Of a stretch of 64,000 nucleotides of DNA, positions 9,339 through 16,377 are shown piece by piece. This stretch comes from Paenibacillus sp. FSL K6-3182. Its GTDB lineage: Bacteria; Bacillota; Bacilli; Paenibacillales; Paenibacillaceae. Where the stretch lies: assembly GCF_037976325.1 (NCBI RefSeq), contig NZ_CP150265.1:1669501-1733500 (forward strand), in the 5' to 3' direction. The position numbers and the translations under genes were made by a program. Numbering within the stretch: position 1 is the first letter of the stretch; every line of letters starts with the position of its first letter. Under the pieces are notes generated by a model. That model saw only the letters and a list, made by a program, of their open reading frames with translations. It had not been told where the DNA came from and made no database searches.

Positions 9339-9722
9339 TTGAATAATAAATTAGCTTTAGTTGAGATCCTAGCATTTGAGTGTGCGGATAACGGCGGTAA
9401 GTTTGATACAGCATTATGATCAGTACGATTATCGGAATTTGCATATTACGCATCCAAGATGCATGTTAAGCAAAAGAATTTACTGAAAAAAGAAGTTATC
9501 AAGCGTAGTGCAGATATTCGTTATATGCGTGACGCTGCAAATATTGGTGACACCGTCCGTGTGCCGATGCTTCGTGAAAATCCGCTCTTAGGTGGTTATA
9601 TCCGTGATGGGCGGAAGCTTGTCGAAGGAGTGATCATTAATAAGGAATTAATAGCCCCAGCTGGCGATATACAATCCGCAGGACAGAAAACGGACAGATT
9701 CAAAAAGGCAATGGTCATATGA
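9339..9722 (+). pseudogene. unrecognised phage-type gene with in-frame stop
   Basis: One frame runs from TTG 9339 to the TGA at 9720 and is interrupted only by TGA at 9417. The intact part from ATG 9459 gives 87 residues (RYMRDAANIGDTVRVPMLRE; LLGGYIRDGRKLVEG). Residues encoded before the ATG (SVRLSEFAYYASK) also read like protein, which is why I treat the stop as a mutation (CGA to TGA would explain it). The segment DTVRVPMLRE...VIINKELIAP looks like a small beta-barrel. The function is unknown. No ribosome site precedes ATG 9459. Confidence 0.45.
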
Positions 9723-9826
9723 TTAAAGAGATTGTTGTCAGAAGTTGCGATGTAATTCAGTGAATATTGATTACTATAGAACCCGTATTTAATGTACGGG
9801 ACCTCTGGAATTAGATTGTCATTCTC

Positions 9827-9910
9827 TTAACGTTTGATGATAGCACAAATATAACATAACTTTCTTCTTCCTTTTATAAGCTTTAAGTTTTCACAATATG
9901 CACATTTCAT
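9827..9910 (-). CDS. 27-residue CxxC/CxxC microprotein, copy 1
   Basis: ATG 9910 follows a strong ribosome site (AGGAGGTGAG, 9 bases upstream of the start). The 27-residue product has Cys3-x2-Cys6 and Cys19-x2-Cys22 separated by 12 residues, a basic middle (KLIKGRRK) and a hydrophobic-basic end (AIIKR). This spacing would suit one zinc ion held by two knuckles. A close paralog lies at 11427-11513: 16 of the first 25 residues agree, including all four Cys, CENLK and CYICAII. The leader also matches around the ribosome site. I know no named family. A stand-alone zinc-ribbon peptide, perhaps a phage-derived regulator, is the best guess. Confidence 0.65.
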   Translation of the reverse strand: MKCAYCENLKLIKGRRKLCYICAIIKR

Positions 9911-10047
9911 AGGCACTCACCTCCTGAGTTATTATGTCCGAAGGTCGTTAAGGAGTATACAGGTAAGTTGAACGTTGAAGATTACGGGAGTAGCAAACTT
10001 GTTACATTAATCTCTAAGTAGTTTGAAAGGGAAATTTGTAGGAGGAT

Positions 10048-10076
10048 TAAAAAACCTGCCCAATGGGCAGGTTGGG
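10048..10076 (-). terminator. terminator of the DUF3231 gene
   Basis: Read on the minus strand, CCTGCCC-ATT-GGGCAGG is followed by six Ts. Confidence 0.85.
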
Positions 10077-10086
10077 CAACTTATTT

Positions 10087-10605
10087 TTATGCGTTAACAG
10101 TCTCTGGTCTTTTAACTTGAAGTGGAGGAGGTATAAGCCAACCTTTTTCTTTGCTCAGTTCAAGTATTTTAACGCCAAGTGCTGTTTTAGTAAGATGATA
10201 TTTCGCAAATAAAGCTCCAATATCTTCTCTAATAGACTGACCCATAACTTGGCTACAAGCAACTAGTCCAAGTGATGTGTCATTGGCAATTTTAGCAGCA
10301 ATTTCGGGATCAGAGAATCTTGCGCCTACAGGGATGTCTTCGAGTTTAACAGGGGGTCTCTCAGGCATCATAGGTGCGGAAGCAATTCCGTTATCAGTAA
10401 GCAATGTATCACATTCTTTAATTTCCATCTTTGCTTGATCAATGAGAGCATCCAGTATTTTTTTTAAGTCTTTGTCTCCAGCGTGATTTAAGTATGCTTG
10501 GTAACAGGATACAGCGCCTTTTGCTACAGTTGAAGCCTGCCAAACACTAAATATTTCACCGTAGTGCATTGGTTCATCCTTTGGATTACCGCTTAAAATT
10601 CCCAT
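10087..10605 (-). CDS. DUF3231 family protein
   Basis: 172 residues. ATG 10605 has AAAAGGAG upstream; the longer frame from 10752 lacks one. The sequence (PMHYGEIFSVWQASTVAKGA; CYQAYLNHAGDKDLKKILD; VGARFSDPEIAAKIANDTSL; LVACSQVMGQSIREDIGALF) fits DUF3231, a helical ferritin-like family of Bacillales related to spore coat F proteins. Many members have two tandem domains; this one has a single domain. The function is not established; a role in the spore is an inference from the family. The gene is intact, has its own terminator and sits inside the decayed phage island. Confidence 0.75.
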   Translation of the reverse strand: MGILSGNPKDEPMHYGEIFSVWQASTVAKGAVSCYQAYLNHAGDKDLKKILDALIDQAKMEIKECDTLLTDNGIASAPMMPERPPVKLEDIPVGARFSDPEIAAKIANDTSLGLVACSQVMGQSIREDIGALFAKYHLTKTALGVKILELSKEKGWLIPPPLQVKRPETVNA

Positions 10606-10757
10606 TTGATTTGCTCCTTTTGATTCATTAATTTTTTGAACTGACTTAATATGCTTAACTACACAGAAATAATACGAATAAGGGTGAAATTCACAAAAAT
10701 ACTTGGAAACACTTCGAATTAGGCAGAAAAAATGAACGAAGCTATTTTGCACTCAAA

Positions 10758-10786
10758 TGAACCCCCCATTAAATGCAGGGGTTCAT
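10758..10786. other. hairpin without T-tract between two minus-strand genes
   Basis: TGAACCCC pairs with GGGGTTCA around a 13-base loop. Neither strand has a good T run, so it may be a processing or stability hairpin for the WGxxGxxG gene transcript. Confidence 0.45.
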
Positions 10787-10809
10787 GAAAAACGATTCTC
10801 TATTCTTGC

Positions 10810-11139
10810 TTAAGTACGTTCCCGATCTCGGCTTCTTAATCCGATTAAGCCCGTTAAGCCAAGCAAACCAAGCCAGCCCCAATTATTTCTTCTATCGTCT
10901 GTTGTCGCATTTGTCCGATAGTTGTTTGCATTCATACCCGTGTTATTTGCTCCATAGCCATCGCCATAGCCATTCATTTGATTAGTGGTTGTGTTGTTTG
11001 TTCCATAACTGTTCATGCGATTGTTATCTGTTGTCATCCTATCTACTTGATTTGATTGTTCCGCGAAGGCAGGGAAACACAGTGCGGATGATAGGATTGT
11101 AAAGGCAAATAGCAACGAGTAAATTTTTTTCATTTTCAC
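10810..11139 (-). CDS. WGxxGxxG-type small secreted protein
   Basis: 109 residues with a signal peptide (KKIYSLLFAFTILSSALCF, cut near AFA-EQ). The mature part is rich in Asn, Thr, Gly and Tyr (NNTTTNQMNGYGDGYGANN). It ends in a WGWLGLLGLTGLIGL segment followed by a basic tail (RSRDRERT). This signal/linker/hydrophobic/basic layout matches the WGxxGxxG proteins, thought to be retained at the membrane by their C-terminal tag. Start: AAGGAG lies 5-6 bases before GTG 11139 and 11 before ATG 11133; either is possible. It is an intact gene in the island. Its role is unknown. Confidence 0.75.
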   Translation of the reverse strand: MKMKKIYSLLFAFTILSSALCFPAFAEQSNQVDRMTTDNNRMNSYGTNNTTTNQMNGYGDGYGANNTGMNANNYRTNATTDDRRNNWGWLGLLGLTGLIGLRSRDRERT

Positions 11140-11237
11140 TAATTCTCCTTGTATTCAAATTTATTACGTTTATAAGTTTCCCTTACTGAAAATAAAATAT
11201 TCTGCTTTTATGTATCTCAATGAATATTGAAGTACTT

Positions 11238-11266
11238 AAAAAAATCCTCGGCTTATATAACCGAGG
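11238..11266 (-). terminator. terminator downstream of CxxC microprotein copy 2
   Basis: On the minus strand, CCTCGG-TTATATAAG-CCGAGG is followed by ATTTTTTT. Confidence 0.8.
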
Positions 11267-11426
11267 CAATGAGGATTATTTAACTGTTTAAAACAATTCA
11301 CATTCCATTAGAAAGATTCGAGTGATGGGCAGCATTGAACATAGATGAAATTCATCAAATCCATGGCAGTTGTACCTAGGATAGGGGGGATTTCATTAAG
11401 AGTATATACTGGAGTGACAAAAGTTG

Positions 11427-11513
11427 TTACCGAGCCATAATAATAGCGCAAATGTAGCAGGTATGCTTAAGACCTTTTAGCTTTTTTAGATTTTCACAGT
11501 TTAAGCATTTCAC
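11427..11513 (-). CDS. 28-residue CxxC/CxxC microprotein, copy 2
   Basis: Starts at GTG 11511-11513; CTCGGAGGTGAG lies 13 bases upstream. The 28-residue product has Cys3, Cys6, Cys19 and Cys22 at the same positions as copy 1 (9827-9910), with the same CENLK and CYICAII stretches and a basic middle (KKLKGLKH). The codons differ at many third positions while the protein is kept, which argues for selection on the peptide. About 160 bases of transcribed sequence lie between its stop and the terminator at 11238; they hold a possible 47-codon frame (see findings). I infer a zinc-binding microprotein, probably of phage origin. Confidence 0.62.
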   Translation of the reverse strand: MKCLNCENLKKLKGLKHTCYICAIIMAR

Positions 11514-11626
11514 GTCTCAAAACTCACCTCCGAGGTTATTATGCCCGTTGGTCAAAAATGTATTTTAGAAATGTATGAGTTTAGAAGTTGAATCGTTGAA
11601 TACAGAAGTACATGGGAGGTGGATCG

Positions 11627-12430
11627 ATGGGAGCACCGAGAATCTTGCACTATCCAGGTAGCCAGTGGAACATGGCTGGATGGATTATTGAGCATATGCC
11701 ATCGCATTCTGTTTATCTGGAACCATTCTTTGGATCTGGCGCGGTTTTGTTTAACAAACAACCTTCTGGGTTGGAAACTATCAATGATATCGACGGTGAT
11801 GTAATTAATCTCTTTAAAGTAATTCGAGATTACCAAGATCAAAATGCTGACGCAGTTCATTGGACACCGTACTCATGGCAAGAATATTTAGTTTCTCACA
11901 AGCTTTCTGAAAATGAAATTGAACGGGCGAGGCGATTCCTAGTTCGCTGCTGGCAGTCGATCAGGGTAAAGACTGGATCGATATCGGGTTGGAAGTGTAG
12001 AGGAACCGCAGATGATTCTTATCGGGTAAAGCAGTGGAACAATCTACCTGTAAAAATCATTGATGTGGCTGAGTGAATGAAAGACGTTCAGATTGAGAAT
12101 AGACCAGCGCTGCAGGTCGTTAATAGATATAATCGATCAGACGTTTTGATTTACGCAGATCCACCATATTTGATGGATACACGAAATGGAAAGCTTTATG
12201 AAAACGAAATGTCCGATGAGGATCACACTGAACTTTTACATGCACTCTTGCAGCACTCTGGTCCAGCAATTTTATCAGGCTAAAATCATCCTCTTTATGA
12301 ATCTATGCTTTCTGGCTGGATGCGTGAGGAGCAAAAACAAATTATCGAAAATGGATCCGCGCGAACCGAAGTTCTCTGGATCAACACAATAGTTGCTGAA
12401 GCAATTGGCGGACAACTGAAGCTTTTTTAA
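11627..12430 (+). pseudogene. D12-class DNA adenine methylase, two in-frame stops
   Basis: ATG 11627 (GGGAGGTGG upstream) opens a frame of about 267 codons that matches phage DNA adenine methylases. It has an AdoMet-binding start (ILHYPGSQWNMAGWI), motif I (YLEPFFGSGAVLFNK), the catalytic DPPY and a normal C-terminus (GGQLKLF). The frame is kept throughout but is cut by TGA at 12074-12076 and TAA at 12281-12283. Single substitutions (CGA to TGA; TAC or TAT to TAA) would explain both. The second stop removes the last 48 codons and the first separates the catalytic motif from motif I, so no working enzyme is expected. It would have methylated N6 of adenine in phage DNA. Confidence 0.85.
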
Positions 12431-12468
12431 TGGACAGGTTTGAATATTGAGGAACTTGGAGGGTGAAT

Positions 12469-12701
12469 ATGCAGCATAATCTTAAAACTTTGCCAAAATG
12501 GTACAAGGATGTCGTTAGTGGGGCGAAGACATTTGAGGTACGGCGAAAAGATCGTAATTTTAAAGTAGGAGATACACTGAGTTGCAGGAGTGGAGTCCGG
12601 AGACAGGGTATAGCGGCAATGCCGCCAAAGTCTATGTCTTTTATATTCTTGATGATTTCGAATATTTGAAAGACGGATATATCATAATGGGATTCGCATG
12701 A
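12469..12701 (+). pseudogene. DUF3850 (ASCH-like) protein, frameshifted
   Basis: ATG 12469 follows GGAGGG. The first 38 codons (LKTLPKWYKDVVSGAKTFEV, RRKDRNFKVGDTL) match the DUF3850 family of small ASCH/PUA-like nucleic-acid-binding domains found in phages. Near 12582 the frame shifts by one. The remainder reads on in the next frame (LQEWSPETGYSGNAAKVYVF, YILDDFEYLKDGYIIMGFA) to TGA 12699. Both halves fit the family, so this is one gene broken by a single indel. It directly follows the methylase remnant. Confidence 0.75.
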
Positions 12702-12866
12702 ATAAAGAAATACATGGGAAGTGCGAGATATGATAGTATTTCTTGATTTATCCATAGCCAGTCAGGTATTAGCAACCGTAATGTATAGTTATTTGATTTT
12801 ATCTAACTAATACCGACTGAATAAGGAATAAATATGAAAAGGGAAATAACCCGATGATTCAATAGA

Positions 12867-13697
12867 TTAAGCTGGTTTACCTGTCAGACTATTTTCAAAC
12901 ATATCAATTATAACGAGGAAATGTTCTGCTTCTCGAAATACATGATCCGCCAATAAAGGATGAATGATACTTTTTATTCGGCAGGCTTCAATTAGGTCTC
13001 GAGCTGTTCTCTTAAAATCACGAAGCGATTTAACTGATACTCTATTTTGATCAAGAAATTGGTCAAGTAGCGGAACAGTTTGCGATTGAGGACGCATAGA
13101 TTCCAAATCCTTTGCTTGAAATAGTAATGTATCAAATTCTTGACTAAAGTTATTTGCTTGTTCAACTAATTGCCGCTCGGATGGATCAAGCAAGTGACTA
13201 ATGAATTTGGCGTGGTCAGCCATGATTCTTAGAAAGAAAACATTCTCGTCGATAATAGCGTCGGGCAGCGGCTCCAACCGACCTAAATTTAATTCCGACA
13301 AACGATTTCTGAAATAATTAGCTTCTCTACTCACATGATCAACTAACAATGGAAAGTTGTTTGCACCTGGAAGTTGGCACGTCAGTATTAAACCGAGCAC
13401 TTTTCTTTTGAAAGCCCAAATATAAGATACAGCAGTATGCACCTCTTCATTAAATCTTTTAATTACAGAGGGATCTGTTCCAAATGTAAATGCATTTGAT
13501 CTATTTTCGATTGCTTCAAAGACGGCATAGAATTGATTTGCTTCATTAATTAATTGGGTATCCTCACAACGGAAACCCAATTTAAGAAATAGAGAATGCT
13601 CTTTCATAATTCGAGACCAAAACCTAACTTCTTCTAAAGAACGAGCTACAAATGACTGATCTAACAATGGCAGCATCTCCCTTGTAATATTAATCAT
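12867..13697 (-). CDS. DUF2935 family protein
   Basis: 276 residues, two tandem helical-bundle domains. Repeat 1 has EVRFWSRIMKEHSLFLKLGF, and repeat 2 has ENVFFLRIMADHAKFISHLL, each followed by acidic-aromatic helices typical of DUF2935. The conserved Glu/His pairs in such bundles suggest metal binding, but no activity is established. ATG 13697 has no good ribosome site. TTG 13667 has AGGGAG 9 bases upstream and would give the usual short lead (LDQSFVARSLEEVRFW), so the true start may be there. The gene is intact inside the island and transcribed opposite to the phage remnants. Confidence 0.8.
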   Translation of the reverse strand: MINITREMLPLLDQSFVARSLEEVRFWSRIMKEHSLFLKLGFRCEDTQLINEANQFYAVFEAIENRSNAFTFGTDPSVIKRFNEEVHTAVSYIWAFKRKVLGLILTCQLPGANNFPLLVDHVSREANYFRNRLSELNLGRLEPLPDAIIDENVFFLRIMADHAKFISHLLDPSERQLVEQANNFSQEFDTLLFQAKDLESMRPQSQTVPLLDQFLDQNRVSVKSLRDFKRTARDLIEACRIKSIIHPLLADHVFREAEHFLVIIDMFENSLTGKPA

Positions 13698-13929
13698 CAG
13701 AAGAAATGTATGTAAGGAGAACTTGTTCTATTCCTTAACCAGAATTACAAAAATGGCATTAGAAGATTAATACCTGGGCTAAATAAGGGATTTATTCTTT
13801 CAGAATGATGATTTCGTGAGTAAGTCAAAACAAAGACTGCAGGCAGTGCAAACAGCATTATTTTAATGAACATTCGCTGAATATTAAGTAGTTTGCGAGG
13901 TTATCGAATTGTATTTGAAAGAACTGAAT

Positions 13930-14031
13930 TTATAAACACCGTCTGATTACTGAAATGAAAGCTATAATCACCAACAAAGTGAACAATACCAGGATAATAA
14001 CGATATTAGAACCACCAACAAATTCACCCAT
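13930..14031 (-). CDS. YjcZ-like small hydrophobic protein A (33 aa)
   Basis: ATG 14031 is preceded by GGGAGGTGA at good spacing. The 33-residue product has a short Gly-containing lead, one membrane helix (IVIILVLFTLLVIIAFI) and a basic end (IRRCL). The core LVLFTLLVII matches the YjcZ/small spore protein pattern (VVLFILLVIV) common in Bacillales spores. A sister gene with the same core is at 14266-14427. It sits inside the phage-like island; spore location is inferred from the family only. Confidence 0.6.
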   Translation of the reverse strand: MGEFVGGSNIVIILVLFTLLVIIAFISVIRRCL

Positions 14032-14165
14032 CAAATATTCACCTCCCAATATTTAATACGCTATGCAGATTATATGCGATTGACAATTTGGGATTGGGCG
14101 TTTGCTCTGCAGTGATGAGTGACCAGATTGAATATTGAAGATTTTGATATGAATTATTAGAACGC

Positions 14166-14190
14166 AAAAGACCCATAGAATGGGCCTTCT
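14166..14190 (-). terminator. probable terminator of YjcZ-like gene B
   Basis: On the minus strand, AAGGCCCAT-TCT-ATGGGTCTT is followed by TTG, so the T run is short. It lies 76 bases after the stop. Confidence 0.5.
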
Positions 14191-14265
14191 GAATAGATCT
14201 TGTTCGAATAATTCTATATTTTGTAAGAAGGTAAAAGTTGAAATCGAGCTGCAAAATTAATAGTC

Positions 14266-14427
14266 TCAGCAGTTGCAGCCTATGTTGATACCTTCAACTC
14301 TTCTTTCATCTTTTCTTTCTTCTCTTCTTTCTTCTCTTCTCTCGTTGCGGCCGAGGACGCCACAACTACAAGCGATAATCACTAATAGAATGAAAAGCAC
14401 CAGAATCGTACCAAGGCTATTGTGCAT
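14266..14427 (-). CDS. YjcZ-like small protein B (53 aa) with charged tail
   Basis: ATG 14427 follows AAGGGGGTGA. Residues 6-23 form a membrane helix (GTILVLFILLVIIACSCG) almost identical to the YjcZ core. A strongly charged Arg/Glu tail (RNERREERREERKDERR) and a Cys-containing end (GCNC) follow. The tail is encoded by a GAA/AGA tandem repeat, so its length may vary. No usual YjcZ protein I know has such a tail. I infer a membrane peptide with a cytoplasmic charged helix; the two CxC pairs could bind metal. Confidence 0.6.
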   Translation of the reverse strand: MHNSLGTILVLFILLVIIACSCGVLGRNERREERREERKDERRVEGINIGCNC

Positions 14428-14606
14428 TATTCAATTCACCCCCTTGTGTTTTGACTACCATGTAGAATATGTATTGATAGAATTTAATGATTGGATGTTT
14501 GTTCCTGAATGATACTAGCCTTATTTAAAAGGATAGGACAATAAGTGCGAACGATTTACTGAGACAATGTTGAATGAATATTGAATAACTTTAAAGGTGA
14601 TTTAAT

Positions 14607-15281
14607 ATGTCAGCTCCGTTAGGGCCAAAAGCAATGCAAATGATTAACGAAGCACTTAAACCAGTAATTAAATCAGGCAAGAGGATTGATAGGATTAAAC
14701 TTGTGGTGTGTCCAATATCGCCAATCACCCAAACAGCAGTAGTAGATACAATGTATGGATTATTGTTAGTGGTAATTCGCGATATACGTAAGGTTGAGGC
14801 GATTAAACATTATTTAAGAATTCGTAATGAACGTGATTATGTATTGTTTATGATTGGTATTAACACTGGCTTCCGTATATCAGACATACGGTGGTTAACC
14901 GTTAAGGACGTTAAGGGAACACACATCGAAATCATTGAAGGCAAGACTAAAAAGATTAAGAAAATAAAGATTCGTAAAACACTCAGGAAGGCATTAGACG
15001 ATTTTATAAAGGGCAAACAGGATTACGAATATTTGTTTACAGGTCGTAGTAAGAAACATACAGGTAATGCAGGTGAACCGATTGATAGCAGCACAGCATA
15101 CAAAATATTAAGCAAGGCAGCTCGCGCTAATGGAGTAGAAGAGATTGGGACGTATTCCATGAGGAAAACGTTTGGTTATCATTTTTACCTTTAAACAAAG
15201 GACATAGCGTTACTAATGGAGCTCTTTAATCATAGTGAACAATCCATAACTTTACGTTACATTGGGATCAAACAAGCGTGA
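14607..15281 (+). pseudogene. phage tyrosine recombinase, nonsense mutation and foreign N-terminus
   Basis: ATG 14607 has AAAGGTGA upstream. From about residue 60 the protein matches short phage recombinases: VEAIKHYLRIRNERDYVLFM, the catalytic Arg (NTGFRISDIRWLT), YSMRKTFGYHF and, after TAA 15192-15194, FNHSEQSITLRYIGI with the catalytic Tyr. The stop lies in frame and a CAA-to-TAA change would explain it; it removes the Tyr. The first 55 residues (SAPLGPKAMQMINEALKPVI...) do not belong to this family and look like the start of another gene joined by deletion. The protein as encoded is inactive. Confidence 0.75.
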
Positions 15282-15435
15282 GCGGTTGGTGCATGACTTA
15301 GGTGCTGAGCTTATCTTCTGTGATGTTAGTAGAGAGGAATGTTTACGGCGATTAGAGTTGGATGAGGACAGGCGATACCGTCAGGATGAATGGTCAGAGT
15401 ACATTAACAAATGGTTTGACAGTTATGTTTCATAA
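15280..15435 (+). pseudogene. C-terminal remnant of a phage kinase-like ATPase
   Basis: Overlapping the recombinase end in another frame is a 51-codon stretch (RLVHDLGAELIFCDVSREEC; LRRLELDEDRRYRQDEW; YINKWFDSYVS). It resembles the last part of phage P-loop nucleotide or polynucleotide kinases. The P-loop part is absent, so a deletion fused this tail to the recombinase end. The family call is tentative. Confidence 0.5.
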
Positions 15436-15585
15436 TTCGAAGCAATTGTGAATTTCAAAAAACAGATAATATTTTTATTAGAGACGTTGATAATTGCCTA
15501 GCACATTCATTTGGTTACCTTAATAGAATGTTGTGAATCACATAATCAGTTATGGGTCACGTAATCATTAGGAGGTAAGCAACGT

Positions 15586-15948
15586 ATGAAGATGAAAAAA
15601 GCTAGTATAGTGAAGAAAGCTAGATCTTGTAAAAAGGTACAGCGGCACGTTCACGAGTTTGAAGGAAGTACTAAACTTGCTGAAGAGGGCAATGATCGAC
15701 ATAATCATCGCTTTGCAGGAGTTACCGGACAAGCGATTCGAGTGGGAAAAAGTCATGTCCATGAAATTGATCTTACGAACACAGATTTCTTAAACCATTT
15801 TCATAAATTGAAAAAGATTGTAACTGGACCGGCCATTCCAGTCGGAAATGGCAAACACGTACATTTTGTAACAGGCCAAACGACATTAAATGATGGTCAT
15901 GTTCACCAATTTAAATTCGCAACATTGATTCAAGCACCTCTAGTTTAA
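15586..15948 (+). CDS. ymaF: YmaF family His-rich protein
   Basis: 120 residues beginning at ATG 15586 (TAGGAGG upstream). After a basic lead it carries the evenly spaced His-x-His pairs of the YmaF family: HVHEFEGST, DRHNHRFAGVTG, SHVHEIDL, NHFHKLKK, KHVHFVTGQTT and DGHVHQFKFATLI. These pairs suggest metal binding. The family is small, found in Bacillales and some phages, and without known function. The gene is intact although its neighbours are broken. Two copies of TCACATAATCA/TCACGTAATCA lie just upstream and could be an operator. Confidence 0.8.
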   Translation: MKMKKASIVKKARSCKKVQRHVHEFEGSTKLAEEGNDRHNHRFAGVTGQAIRVGKSHVHEIDLTNTDFLNHFHKLKKIVTGPAIPVGNGKHVHFVTGQTTLNDGHVHQFKFATLIQAPLV

Positions 15949-16062
15949 CTAATAAATTATGCAGAAATAAATGAATGGTCATGAAGAAACTATTTTAAGC
16001 ACAACATTCGACTTAAAATCAAAAAACATTATTACGTATTCTAATATAGACAACGAATTTAA

Positions 16063-16224
16063 GACGAAATCGCAGAAGGAATTGACAAAAACTATAATAA
16101 AATTAAATTATGTGATTCCGTAATTAATAAAGGGGAACAGAGAAGATGGATCTATGTTAAAAATCTAGGGAATATTATCAAAGTGCCATTTATGGATATA
16201 ATGAAAGTAGAAAGCCCTGCTTAA
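16063..16224 (+). pseudogene. unrecognised 53-codon gene tail
   Basis: An open stretch without a normal start (YNKIKLCDSVINKGEQRRWI, YVKNLGNIIKVPFMDIM) ends at a TAA that lies inside a strong terminator hairpin. This is the layout of a genuine 3' end. I take it as the tail of a truncated gene; the family is unknown. Confidence 0.4.
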
Positions 16225-16244
16225 ATAGCAGGGCTTTTTATTTA
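16209..16244 (+). terminator. terminator at the right end of the island
   Basis: AAAGCCCTGCT-TAAAT-AGCAGGGCTTT is followed by TTATTT. Confidence 0.85.
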
Positions 16245-16377
16245 GAATTAATCACAAGAAAATCACATTGTTTACGTTATCGAGTGAATGTGAACGGTAA
16301 AAATGTTCTTCGTATTTGTGAAGTTAAGAGGAACATATAGGATAAACGATTAAATATGAATTTAAATGAAAGTCTGT

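Larger units (their letters stand above)
9761..14584 (+). repeat. dispersed 10-mer TGAATATTGA, five perfect copies
   Basis: Perfect copies lie at 9761, 11221, 12441, 14129 and 14575, all on the same strand. A one-mismatch copy is at 13878. Two copies (12441 and 14575) are followed at the same spacing by ACTT and then a ribosome site and start codon. I saw none elsewhere in the window. It looks like a repeated leader or operator of the ancestral phage. Confidence 0.6.

Noticed and set aside
12732..12812. 26-codon frame starting with a weak ribosome site after the DUF3850 remnant
   Set aside because: Too short, no family, lies in decayed sequence; no paralog found.
15533..16120. 11-base inverted repeat GAATCACATAA/TTATGTGATTC flanking ymaF
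   Set aside because: Expected by chance at this length in A/T-rich DNA; no transposase and no target duplication.
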